Source of the DNA: Pseudomonas sp. GM79
GTDB lineage: Bacteria > Pseudomonadota > Gammaproteobacteria > Pseudomonadales > Pseudomonadaceae
Direction: 5' to 3'
DNA: 33,083 nt
Assembly (NCBI RefSeq): GCF_000282495.1
Contig: NZ_AKJE01000011.1
Span: 1-33,083 of the forward strand
The notes below the pieces were generated by a model. It saw only the letters and a program-made list of their open reading frames with translations, had not been told where the DNA came from and did no database searches. A program made the position numbers and the translations under genes. Shown here piece after piece: positions 1 to 8,600 of the stretch (position 1 is its first letter; the number at the start of each line of letters is the position of its first letter).

Positions 1-3000
1 CCTGCAGCACTACCGGCTGCTGCCGCAAACGTACTGGCGGCACCTGCCGTCAATACCGTTACGACGATGATGATCGCAAGCATCGCCCCCTGACCAAGGC
101 TGGAATGGCTGTACTTGAAGGAATCATGCAACTCCTTCACATGCCGCCAATCCACATCCCCGCGTTTCTCAGCCTCTTTCAACCAAGCCAATTGCGGATC
201 AGCCTTCACCATCACATCAATGGTCTGGCTAACCGTGTTCTGATTAATCTGTCTGATATCAATCTTCAAGCCATCTACGGCCTTGATCGCCAACTGCCCC
301 TGCGCCACCAACTCACTCTGGCGAAGCGTCTCGTCGGTATTGCCCTTGCCCTTGGCGCTGGTCCACGCCAGGTCACTCTTACTCTTCTCGTGACTCTCCT
401 GATGCAGGTCCTTGACCGCCTCAAACGTCACCGCGCCGCCGCTGGAGATCGTCAGGTCGTTACCACTATTGAGCTTGGCCCGCTGATACAGCTGATCGCC
501 ACCACTGGCCAATGTCAGGTTGCCACCGGTCTTGATTTCTGCCCCTACGTTAGTTACGTGGGTGACTTCATCACGCTGGGTTTTCTTGGCGCCCCAGCCA
601 CCTTTTTCTTTCATGTCGTAGAGGGTGTAGGTGCTGTTCTGCGCGGCCAGCAGGTTCAACCTATCCCCGCTGTACAGATACGCCTCATTCCCCGCACTGA
701 TCTTGCTCGCCACAATTGTCGTGTCGCGCCCAGCCTGGCTGGTAAAGTCCCCGCCCGCCGTCAGCACACTCGCCACTTGCGTCGTCTGATCATCCGAAGT
801 CTTGATGCGCTTCTTGCCGTGCTTTTCCTTGCCCTCAACGTTGTGCATATCGCTGACCGACACGATGTTCAGGTCGCGCGCGGCCTGAACGTTCAGGTCT
901 TTGCCGGCGGTAGCGGTGCTGCCGATAACGTTGACGTCTTGCCCGGCCTTCATGTTGAGGTTGCCGCCGACAGTAACGGTCGCGGCGAGGTTCTTCACGT
1001 CAGTGGTGATGCTCGACTTGTGGCCGCCGTCGCTGAATTCGTGTTTCTCGCTGGTATCGGTTTTGGCCGCCAGGTTGATGTCCCGGCCTGCCGTCAGGGT
1101 CGCGTTGCCGCCACTGCTCAAGGCGCCGTGGTTGGTCAGGTCGCGGCCGGCCGCAACGGCCAGGTTTTCCCGGGCACTGATGCTGCTGCCCGCATCGGTC
1201 AGGGTGCGCATGCCGGACCCGTCACGAACCTGAATCGCGGTGCGATCGTTGATGATGTCGCCCTTGAGCGCGACAAGGCTGACCTGGCTGGCGCGGATCT
1301 CGCCGGCCATGGCGTTGCGAATGCTGTCTTGCGCCAGTATTTGCAGGTCGTTGCCGGCCTCGACCAGCCCGCCCTGGTAGACGCTGCCGGCGCTTTGGAC
1401 GTTGAGGTTGTTGCTGGCGCGCAGCGTGCCGACGTTGACCAGATCGCCGCCGGTGAACAGGTTCAAGTCCCGGCCCTGGATCAGGCTGCTGCCGCGTACG
1501 TTGCGGGTATCTGCCTGGGCCAGGTACAGCACCGGCACGAGGACTTTTTGCCCGTCGACGATGCGGTTTTCCATCCAGACAATGTCATGGGTCAGCGCGC
1601 TGACCTGCTCGCCCGTCAACGAGACGCCAAGGCTCAGGCGCAGTGCGTCTTTGCTGGCGAGGGCGTTATCCATCAGGTAGCGGTATTGGTCGTAGTCGCT
1701 GGTCAAACCGCCGGCGAGAAAACGCTGGCCGGTTTTCGCCAGCACCGCATCGCGAATCAGGCGCTGCTCGTAGAGGCCATCGCCGAGTCGACGCCAAGTG
1801 CTGTCGGCGTTGACGTTCAACAGCTTGAGCAGGTAGTCCGAACCAAAGAACTGCGACAGGTTCGTGAGGTTCGGGTTGGTCTCGATCAGGTAGCGGCTTG
1901 TCGGGTCGGGGTTCTTGATGAACAACCCGTAATCGCCCTTGGGCAGCTGGAAATTCGGCCCGGCCGTCGGGTCCACAGAGGTGAAAGGTAGCCCGCTGTA
2001 ATCCACCGGTTTGAAGACGGTCTGTACGCTGCCATCCGCCGCGATACGCTCGATGGGCTGCACAGCGGCAGGCGTCACGGCGGCGGCACCGGTCGCCTGC
2101 GGGTTGAGGTTGATATTGATCTCGCCAACCCCGACGCCCGTCTGGTCGTCGCCCAGCGTACCGGTCAGTTGTTCGAGCGTGTTCTGGTGCAGCGTTCCGT
2201 TTTGCACGGTACGCGTGACGTTGAGGTTGACAGTGGCGCCGGCCTGAATCGTGGCGGCGTAGGTCGGTTCAGGGTTGTCGGTCCAGACGGTGACGTTGCT
2301 TTGCTCCTGGAAGCGGCTGTCGCTGGAGCGCGATTTCAGCAGCTCGAAGCGGGCGTCGTCGTAGTTACCGGCGGCAACGGCCGCGTTGAAAGCCGGGACG
2401 TCGACGAACTCCATCTGGTCCCAGTAACCGGTGGAAATGCGCCCGGGCGTACCGATCTTGATGGTGTTCTGCCCAGTGCGAGTGGACGCACCCTGGTTGA
2501 GCAAGTCATCGGCAATGATGGTCAGGTTGTTGTTGGCGGCCAGCAAGCTGTAGCGGTTCTGCACGCTTGAGCCCTGGATGTTGAGGTCTTTGCCTGCAAC
2601 CAGGCGCGCCGAAGCAGAGTCCTTGATGGCGCGCTCGATGAACGTTTGGCCGATGGTGATCTGGCCGCGCTTGAAGGAGTCATGACCGCCACAGTGTTGG
2701 CCGCACACCCAGCTCAAGGTGCCGCTCACCCGTTGTTGGCCCAGCTCGAATTCGGCTTTGGCATTTTCCACCGAGACGGCGTGAAGGCTGATATTGCCTT
2801 GGCTTTCGACGGTCCCGGAGAGGTTTCTGAAGCTTTGCGCGGCGGCGCCGTCGATGCCGGCGAAGCTTAGATTGCCGGCGCTGTAGAGGTCGCCATACCA
2901 GTTGAGCAGGCTACTGGCGCGCAAGCTCATGTCGCCGCCGCTGAACAGCAATGTATCGGCGCCGTTGGTGATGCCGCCGGTGGCGGTGAGGTTGACTTTG

Positions 3001-6000
3001 CCTTGGGCACCCAGTGTGCCGTGGTTGTCGATTTGCGCCGCGTCGATGCGCAGGTTCTGGCGGGCAGTCAGGTAACCGAGGTTATCCAGCGTACCGCTCA
3101 GGTTGAGGCGTGTGTCGGTGCCGGCCCCCATGCGTCCGCCGTTCTGGCGGACGTCATGGGCGGTGATAGCCAGCATTTTTTGCGCGGATAACCGACCGCT
3201 GTTGAACAGATCGCCCGTAAGGTTCAGCGTGAGGTCGCCATCGCTGAGCAGTTCGCCGCCGTTGCTCAGGCTGCCAAGGTTGAGCACCAGCGCGGTGCTG
3301 CTGGCCAGGCGATCGCCGGACTGAAGCGTCAGCGAATCGCTGGTGTAAGTCAGAGCCTCGTTGAGCTGTGCATGCCCCAGCCCATTCACTGCGCCAAAGT
3401 TCCAGTCGCCACTGCCCAGGCCGGTGATCACACCACCGGCACCGGTCAGGCTATCGAGGTGCAGGGTAAATAACCCGGTGTTGGCGTGTTCGAGGGTCCC
3501 GGTACGGTTATCCAGCGTGCTGGATTTGAAACTGAACGACGAGTTACCGACCTCGATGGTGCCGTTGTGGTTATTGACGGTGTCGCTGAAATCGAGCGTG
3601 CTGATGTCGTCTGTCGAGACGCGAAGAGTACTGACGTTGTTGCCCAGCGCACGGATTCGCCCGGAAGCGCTGTTGTCCAGCGTGCCGCCCTGGAGTGCAA
3701 GCCAGGTGTTGGATTCGATCAGGCCACCCTGGTTGGTCAGTTGGTCGGCCGTCAGGTCAACGGTGTTGCCACTGAGCTGTCCGCCGCTGTTGTCCAGCGT
3801 GGAGCCTTTGAACACCAGCGCGGTCTTGGCGAAGAGTTTGCCGGCGCGGCTGGTCAGTGAATCGACGGTCAGCTTCAGTTCGCCCGCCAGGCTGGCGATC
3901 ATGCCGGCCTTGGTGCCATCGCTGCTGTTATCGAGACTGCCGGCGGTCACCTCGACGGTGTCGCCCTGGATCGTGCCGCCAAGGTTGCCGATGCTGCCCT
4001 TGCCGAGCTTCAGGCTGGCAAGCCCACCGTCGGCGAGAATAATGCCGCCGCTGTTGTCCAGTCGGTTCCCGCTGTAGGTCAACCCACCGGACCCTGCGAC
4101 CAGTTGCCCCTTCTGACCGTTGAGCAAAGTGCTCGCCTGAAGGTCCAGTCGCTGGCCACGAATCGTGCCGCCCTGGTTATCGATCAGGCTCGCACCGGTG
4201 ACGGTGGCCGTGTTGTTACCGGCATCGATCACTCCCGTCAGGTTGCTCAACACGTTGCTGACATTCAGGACAACATCGCCGCCATTGCTGACCAGTGCGC
4301 CCTTGCCGTTGTTGATCAGGCGTTGAGCGTCGACCTGGATGGTTTTACCGAGCACTGTGCCAGCGCTGTTGTCCAGCCAGCCACCTTGCAGCAAAAGGCC
4401 GCCGTCGCTCTGAATGCGCCCTTTGTTATTGAGCAACTGCGCCTTGATGGCCGCCGGATCGAAAATCAGGCTCATGCCCTGGGCGCCTGCCGCCAACAGC
4501 CCCGCGTTGCTGTTGTCGAGCCCCGAGGCGTTCAGATCAACGCGCTCGCCGACGATTTTCCCGCCGCGGTTGTCGACCTGCCCACCCGGCGCGCGAATGC
4601 TGATCTTGGCCCCCAGCACGCTGCCGAGCTGGTTATCGAGGCTCGAGGCTTTCAGATCGAGGTCACCGTTGACCGCCAGCAGCCTGCCGCCCTGGTTGAT
4701 GATCTCCTGGCCAGTGACTGAAAGCTGGTTTTGCGCCTGGAGAGTGCCCGAAGTGTTGTCGAACCTGCCGCGGGTGTTCACCTGCGCATTACCGGCGCTG
4801 GCAGAAAGCAGGCCGGCGCGATTATCAAGCGTGGTGGTATCGACGATGAGGCCGCCAGCGTCGATTTGCCCGCCACGGTTATCCAGCTGGCGGGCGGTGA
4901 TTGTCAGGCTGCCGCCCAGCACCTGGATCAGGCCTTCGCGGTTGTCCAGGCTGTCGAGTTGCAAGGACGCCGCCTGCCCCGCGCCAAAGCGGATCACCCC
5001 TGCCAGGTTGACGATGGCCGGTGTATTGATCACCAGCGACTGGTCACCGACGATTCGCGCAGCAGCGCCCTGATTGGTAACCCGGGCGCTGGTCAGATCG
5101 ACCGCCGCGCCCTGAACCACGCCTTGATTGGTCAGAGTTGTGTTTGCACGGATGCTCAACGAGCGACTGGCTTCAAGACTGCCGCTGTTGGTCACGGAGG
5201 GGCTGGTGATGCTCAGGTCGCCCGTGGTGTTGCGGCTGTTATCGGCCTCGATGCCCGCGGCAATCACGCCGGAGTTACTGAGTTTGTCGGCATTGATGTC
5301 GATGCGGTTGCGGGCGGCCAGACTCTGCCGGTTGACCAGCTCGCCGGGCGTACGTACATCGACGCTGCCGGCGTAAGCCTTGCCGGTCATCTCGACACTC
5401 TGCGCGTTGACCCGCAAGGAACCTTGGGCCGATGTCTGCGCCATGCTCAGATGGCCGCCGGCATCGATTTGAATATCGCCGGCACTGGCAGCCATGTTGC
5501 CCGCCAGCTTGACCCCGACGCCCTGCTCGGTGCCCACCAGTTTGATGGTGTTGGCATACATCCCGCCCAGCGCCGCCGCATCGATTGCCAGTTGAGGCTT
5601 GTCGGCATCACGGGCCGCGCGAGGGGTGGTGGCCAGGCTGTCGGCGTTGACGTTGTTGGCACCGGTAATGACATTCAATTGCCGGGCATGGATGTCTGCG
5701 TTGATCTTCGCCGAACGGGTAATCAGGTCGAATTGATCAATGTTGGCCGCATCAAGCCCCATGCCATCGATGGTGATGCTGCCGCCATCAACCTCGAAGT
5801 GATCAAGCTTGCCGCTGCCGTCGAGTACAGGCTTGCCGGTGCTGAGGGTCACGCGCGGCGTGTTGATGAAGCCGCAACCGTTACAGCTCACGCCGTAAGG
5901 GTTGGCAATGATGACCCTCGCTGACTGGCCTGCCACTTCGGTGTAGCCGTTGAGCTGGCTGGGGCTACCGCCGTTGACTTCGTTGAGGATGGTGCCGGCT

Positions 6001-6371
6001 GCCCGTCCACCGAGCTGGCTGTTGCCCAGGATGTGGCCGCCCAGTTGGGTGTTCTGCACCGCGTTCGTCGCGTTGTTGAGGATCACGCCCTGGCGACCGA
6101 CGTTGTAATCCTTAAACTGGTTGTGCGAGAGCCCGGCACCGTTGGGCGCGGCAATATTGATCACCGGTACGCCGTTGCCGGCCTGCCCTATGCCGGTCTG
6201 GGTGTTGCCACTGACGGCGATGCCCTCGGCCTGGGCCCAGATCGGCTGCCAGAACATGACGTTCGCCAGCAGCAATGCCAGCAAGCGTTTGGGCATGCCC
6301 AGGAAGTGCGTGCGAGGGGCCACGGCAGCGGAAGGCTGGCGGGACAGAAAGGCAAGCTGGTGAACGTCCAT
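1..6371 (-). CDS. cdiA: CdiA-type filamentous haemagglutinin, two-partner secretion exoprotein (3' end outside window)
   Basis: Secreted giant beta-helical adhesin/toxin carrier of contact-dependent inhibition. The frame is open from the ATG at 6371 to the left edge (2123 codons), so the C-terminus is missing. Residues 1-50 form an extended signal peptide (MDVHQLAFLSRQPSAAVAPR, then a hydrophobic stretch ending at WAQA). Residues 55-190 are the TPS secretion domain, with NPYGVSCNGCGF at 157-168. A long series of degenerate repeats of about 20 residues built on LDNRGGQI follows to about residue 1200 (FHA-1). A non-repetitive part then contains C1223 and C1227. YLIETNP starts at 1494 and opens the conserved block before a second repeat region (about 1640-2050). 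The last visible part, VKELHDSFKYSHSSLGQGAM (2078-2097) plus a hydrophobic run, resembles the DUF637 region that precedes the toxin module in Pseudomonas CdiA proteins. It lies 30 bp after cdiB. Toxin type and immunity gene cannot be known from this window. Confidence 0.93.
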   Translation of the reverse strand, partial: MDVHQLAFLSRQPSAAVAPRTHFLGMPKRLLALLLANVMFWQPIWAQAEGIAVSGNTQTGIGQAGNGVPVINIAAPNGAGLSHNQFKDYNVGRQGVILNNATNAVQNTQLGGHILGNSQLGGRAAGTILNEVNGGSPSQLNGYTEVAGQSARVIIANPYGVSCNGCGFINTPRVTLSTGKPVLDGSGKLDHFEVDGGSITIDGMGLDAANIDQFDLITRSAKINADIHARQLNVITGANNVNADSLATTPRAARDADKPQLAIDAAALGGMYANTIKLVGTEQGVGVKLAGNMAASAGDIQIDAGGHLSMAQTSAQGSLRVNAQSVEMTGKAYAGSVDVRTPGELVNRQSLAARNRIDINADKLSNSGVIAAGIEADNSRNTTGDLSITSPSVTNSGSLEASRSLSIRANTTLTNQGVVQGAAVDLTSARVTNQGAAARIVGDQSLVINTPAIVNLAGVIRFGAGQAASLQLDSLDNREGLIQVLGGSLTITARQLDNRGGQIDAGGLIVDTTTLDNRAGLLSASAGNAQVNTRGRFDNTSGTLQAQNQLSVTGQEIINQGGRLLAVNGDLDLKASSLDNQLGSVLGAKISIRAPGGQVDNRGGKIVGERVDLNASGLDNSNAGLLAAGAQGMSLIFDPAAIKAQLLNNKGRIQSDGGLLLQGGWLDNSAGTVLGKTIQVDAQRLINNGKGALVSNGGDVVLNVSNVLSNLTGVIDAGNNTATVTGASLIDNQGGTIRGQRLDLQASTLLNGQKGQLVAGSGGLTYSGNRLDNSGGIILADGGLASLKLGKGSIGNLGGTIQGDTVEVTAGSLDNSSDGTKAGMIASLAGELKLTVDSLTSRAGKLFAKTALVFKGSTLDNSGGQLSGNTVDLTADQLTNQGGLIESNTWLALQGGTLDNSASGRIRALGNNVSTLRVSTDDISTLDFSDTVNNHNGTIEVGNSSFSFKSSTLDNRTGTLEHANTGLFTLHLDSLTGAGGVITGLGSGDWNFGAVNGLGHAQLNEALTYTSDSLTLQSGDRLASSTALVLNLGSLSNGGELLSDGDLTLNLTGDLFNSGRLSAQKMLAITAHDVRQNGGRMGAGTDTRLNLSGTLDNLGYLTARQNLRIDAAQIDNHGTLGAQGKVNLTATGGITNGADTLLFSGGDMSLRASSLLNWYGDLYSAGNLSFAGIDGAAAQSFRNLSGTVESQGNISLHAVSVENAKAEFELGQQRVSGTLSWVCGQHCGGHDSFKRGQITIGQTFIERAIKDSASARLVAGKDLNIQGSSVQNRYSLLAANNNLTIIADDLLNQGASTRTGQNTIKIGTPGRISTGYWDQMEFVDVPAFNAAVAAGNYDDARFELLKSRSSDSRFQEQSNVTVWTDNPEPTYAATIQAGATVNLNVTRTVQNGTLHQNTLEQLTGTLGDDQTGVGVGEININLNPQATGAAAVTPAAVQPIERIAADGSVQTVFKPVDYSGLPFTSVDPTAGPNFQLPKGDYGLFIKNPDPTSRYLIETNPNLTNLSQFFGSDYLLKLLNVNADSTWRRLGDGLYEQRLIRDAVLAKTGQRFLAGGLTSDYDQYRYLMDNALASKDALRLSLGVSLTGEQVSALTHDIVWMENRIVDGQKVLVPVLYLAQADTRNVRGSSLIQGRDLNLFTGGDLVNVGTLRASNNLNVQSAGSVYQGGLVEAGNDLQILAQDSIRNAMAGEIRASQVSLVALKGDIINDRTAIQVRDGSGMRTLTDAGSSISARENLAVAAGRDLTNHGALSSGGNATLTAGRDINLAAKTDTSEKHEFSDGGHKSSITTDVKNLAATVTVGGNLNMKAGQDVNVIGSTATAGKDLNVQAARDLNIVSVSDMHNVEGKEKHGKKRIKTSDDQTTQVASVLTAGGDFTSQAGRDTTIVASKISAGNEAYLYSGDRLNLLAAQNSTYTLYDMKEKGGWGAKKTQRDEVTHVTNVGAEIKTGGNLTLASGGDQLYQRAKLNSGNDLTISSGGAVTFEAVKDLHQESHEKSKSDLAWTSAKGKGNTDETLRQSELVAQGQLAIKAVDGLKIDIRQINQNTVSQTIDVMVKADPQLAWLKEAEKRGDVDWRHVKELHDSFKYSHSSLGQGAMLAIIIVVTVLTAGAASTFAAAAGSAA

Positions 6372-6401
6372 ATTCAGAATCTCGACGCGATAACAAATGA
6401 A

Positions 6402-8129
6402 TTAAAGAAACAGGTCGACCTGGAAATAGATCGGCGCCTCGCGCTCGGTGAGCACGGTGGGGCGTTCCAGCGAGTGGGCGAACGTCACGCGAGTGGCGAG
6501 GTACTTGCCACGGGCGAAGAGTTCCAGAGAGTTGCTGGACATTCGGCCATGCACTTCGCTGTTGTATCGGTCATTGCTGATCACGCCTTGGTCATAGCCG
6601 ACACTGGTGCCGTACTCGCTCAGTGCCGGGCGCAACCAATCGACAGTCACCGGGCGGGTCCAGCGCAGCTCGTTGCGCCAGTAGCCGCCGCTGTCCCCGG
6701 ATAAAAACTGGTCTTTATAGCCACGCACCGATGAGCTGCCACCCAGGCTGATGCGTTGCGGACTGAACAACACGTCTTCGCTGCGCTGGCCCGTGGCGAG
6801 GCTGCTGAACGTGAAGGACTCGCCCAGCCAGTTGAACGGCAACAGGTAACTGGCCGTGGCGGTGTACTTTCGATAGCGAGCGTTGGCGGTAAGATTGCCG
6901 GCATCATCACGACGCTGGTCGTTGCCTTGTGCATCCAGCGCGCCGATGCCCTGCTGCATGCCCAGGTCCAGGTTGACGAACGACTGGCCAATACGCCGGC
7001 CGTGGTTGATACCCAACTGGGCTTCGGTAATACGCTGGCTGCTGTTATCCAGGCGGCTATCTTCGATGTAGTTGTTAGTGCGCAGATGGGCGAAGCCGGC
7101 ATTGATCGACGTTTTGCTCACCGCATCGCGATGGACGAGGCGCTCGGCGCGAAATTGATGATTCTCGCTGTCGCCGCTCTGGCTGAAGTTGAAACCATTG
7201 CCTTGGGCCTGGGAGCGGTATTCGCTCTGGCTGTAGGTATAACTGAAGTTCCACCAGCCCCAAGGCACGTTGTAATAGAGCATGGCGTTTTTCGAGGTTT
7301 TCTGGTGATCGCTCACCGCGTCATGGCCGCCGCGCAACATCAACTGGTCGGCCAGCCCCAGCGGGCTGTCCCACTCAAAGCCTGCGCCCCACTGCTGTTC
7401 ACCGGTGCTTTTCTGACCGTCGTTGTTACGCGACAGGCTGGCACGCCAAGGCTTTTGCGGGTTGTTCTTGACCAGTACGTTACTGCCGCCGACCTGAACG
7501 CCGGGGGTCAGTTCCATTTGCGCCTGGTTGGAGGGCAAGCGGTTCAACTGATCCACCAGTTGTTCTATTTCACGAAGATTGAGCAGTTCGCCCGTTTTAC
7601 CGGGGAAGGTCATGGACAGTTCCCGATCGGAAATATGGCTGTCGTCAGCGCCCTTCAAACCCTCGAGTTTGCCCTCGACTACAAACACACTTAAGTGGCC
7701 GCTGGAGAGGTCTTGCTGCGGCAAGTAAGCGCGGCTGGTGATCATGCCCTTGGCGATGTAATGGTCGGTGATGACCTTGAGCAATTCGTTGAGTTGCGAG
7801 ACGCCCAGGCATTGACCGATATAAGGCTTGAGCAAGCGCTCGCGCTCGGCAGCGGACAGACTGTCGGCGCCCTTGAGTTCGATGTCTTTGATAGGAAAGC
7901 AACGTGTATCCACCGGGGCGGCCGGTGTTGCAGGCAATGTTGGCTTGCCCGGCAGGTCCTTGAGTTCTTCCAGTCGACGCTGCTGTTCTTCAATCAGGCG
8001 GTTCTGGCGATCGCGGATCAGGTCCTGGTCGCCCGGCGTTGGCAGGCTGGCGCCATCGGCGCTGCTCTGTGTACCCAAGCCAAGCAATAGCGCGCACAGC
8101 ACCGGCCACATCCGTGGGGAGATAAACAT
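6402..8129 (-). CDS. cdiB: CdiB/ShlB/FhaC-family two-partner secretion transporter
   Basis: Outer-membrane Omp85-superfamily pore that exports the adjacent CdiA. The ATG at 8129 is chosen because GGAG stands just upstream and the protein then starts with a clean signal peptide (MFISPRMWPVLCALLLGLG); an ATG at 8144 and a TTG at 8162 are in frame but have poorer ribosome sites. This gives 575 residues, the usual family length. Residues 38-60 (RDRQNRLIEEQQRRLEELKD) form the charged helix that plugs the pore in FhaC. Two POTRA domains follow (about 76-230), beginning CFPIKDIELKGAD, and the rest is a 16-strand barrel. The diagnostic VRGY motif is at 468-471 and the chain ends in a beta-signal-like FQVDLFL. 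It is cotranscribed with cdiA. The symbol assumes the partner is a true CdiA; a plain haemagglutinin exporter (ShlB type) is the alternative. Confidence 0.92.
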   Translation of the reverse strand: MFISPRMWPVLCALLLGLGTQSSADGASLPTPGDQDLIRDRQNRLIEEQQRRLEELKDLPGKPTLPATPAAPVDTRCFPIKDIELKGADSLSAAERERLLKPYIGQCLGVSQLNELLKVITDHYIAKGMITSRAYLPQQDLSSGHLSVFVVEGKLEGLKGADDSHISDRELSMTFPGKTGELLNLREIEQLVDQLNRLPSNQAQMELTPGVQVGGSNVLVKNNPQKPWRASLSRNNDGQKSTGEQQWGAGFEWDSPLGLADQLMLRGGHDAVSDHQKTSKNAMLYYNVPWGWWNFSYTYSQSEYRSQAQGNGFNFSQSGDSENHQFRAERLVHRDAVSKTSINAGFAHLRTNNYIEDSRLDNSSQRITEAQLGINHGRRIGQSFVNLDLGMQQGIGALDAQGNDQRRDDAGNLTANARYRKYTATASYLLPFNWLGESFTFSSLATGQRSEDVLFSPQRISLGGSSSVRGYKDQFLSGDSGGYWRNELRWTRPVTVDWLRPALSEYGTSVGYDQGVISNDRYNSEVHGRMSSNSLELFARGKYLATRVTFAHSLERPTVLTEREAPIYFQVDLFL

Positions 8130-8272
8130 AACGCTCCATGTCATAAAGTGCTGAGGGCGCAAATCAATGCCCGCAGGAGAAGGGTCGTAGACGCCCTGAA
8201 ATTGATGTCAGAAATACTGGCTAAATGACGCCAGCCATCATGGACGGTAAACAGACCGCACACATTTTGAAA

Positions 8273-8301
8273 AATTCAGCCGACAAGGAAATTAATATCA
8301 A
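8273..8301 (-). promoter_or_regulatory. possible promoter of cdiBA
   Basis: On the minus strand TTGATA (8296-8301) is a good -35 hexamer; 17 bases on, TGAATT (8273-8278) is a weak -10. Transcription would begin about 135 bases before the cdiB ATG. The area is more AT-rich than its surroundings. The -10 is poor, so the call is tentative. Confidence 0.25.
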
Positions 8302-8329
8302 TTGTGTCAGACCAACTGAACCACGCGGC

Positions 8330-8428
8330 GGGCTCGATACAGCAGCGAGAGGCTTGCCCCCGTTGGGTTGCGGCCAGCAGGGTTTCGTTATCGACCTCGG
8401 GGTCGACGTGGAAAAGAGTGTCGTTTAA
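8330..8428 (-). pseudogene. possible remnant of a DUF6124/DUF3077-like gene
   Basis: A minus-strand reading contains NDTLFHVDPEVDNETLLA (from 8425 downward). This resembles the conserved core of small Pseudomonas proteins of the DUF6124 type, which read roughly LFxVxPDVDxETLLA. After LLA the expected Ser/Ala-rich helix is not present in frame, and no start codon or ribosome site belongs to the upstream part, which runs into a REP repeat. I read it as a decayed fragment left between cdiB and the repeat. The match covers only about 18 residues and is from memory. Confidence 0.35.
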
Positions 8429-8472
8429 ACAATGCTTGTTTAGTGGCCTGAGCGTTGTAGTGACTGTACTGG

Positions 8473-8573
8473 CCTCTTCGCGAGCAAGCCCGCTCCCACA
8501 GGGGATCTTCGGCGAACACACTATCTGTGTACGCCTGAGATCAAATGTGGGAGCGAGCCTGCTCGCGAAGAGG
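8473..8573. repeat. REP doublet (inverted pair)
   Basis: TTCGCGAGCAAGCCCGCTCC at 8477-8496 continues to CACA, and an inverted near-copy lies at 8546-8573 (TGTGGGAGCGAGCCTGCTCG and on). The outer CCTCTTCGCGAGCA/TGCTCGCGAAGAGG arms pair perfectly. The pair sits just past the stop codon of the minus-strand oxidoreductase gene, where it may act as a terminator or mRNA stabiliser. The same 24-base sequence (8477-8500) recurs at 12275-12298 and 18625-18648. Confidence 0.85.
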
Positions 8574-8600
8574 CCCGAAAAGCCCCCCTCCAACTTTCGG

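Noticed and set aside
105..1991. 628-codon plus-strand open frame and several similar ones to 6.7 kb
   Set aside because: Antisense to the continuous cdiA frame, which shows TPS and haemagglutinin motifs from end to end; the plus frames are an effect of GC-rich codon bias and have no recognisable domains.
3000..5200. Tandem DNA repeat array
   Set aside because: Periodicity of about 60 bases is the coding trace of the LDN-type beta-helix repeats of CdiA; the DNA copies are too diverged to be a separate repeat element.
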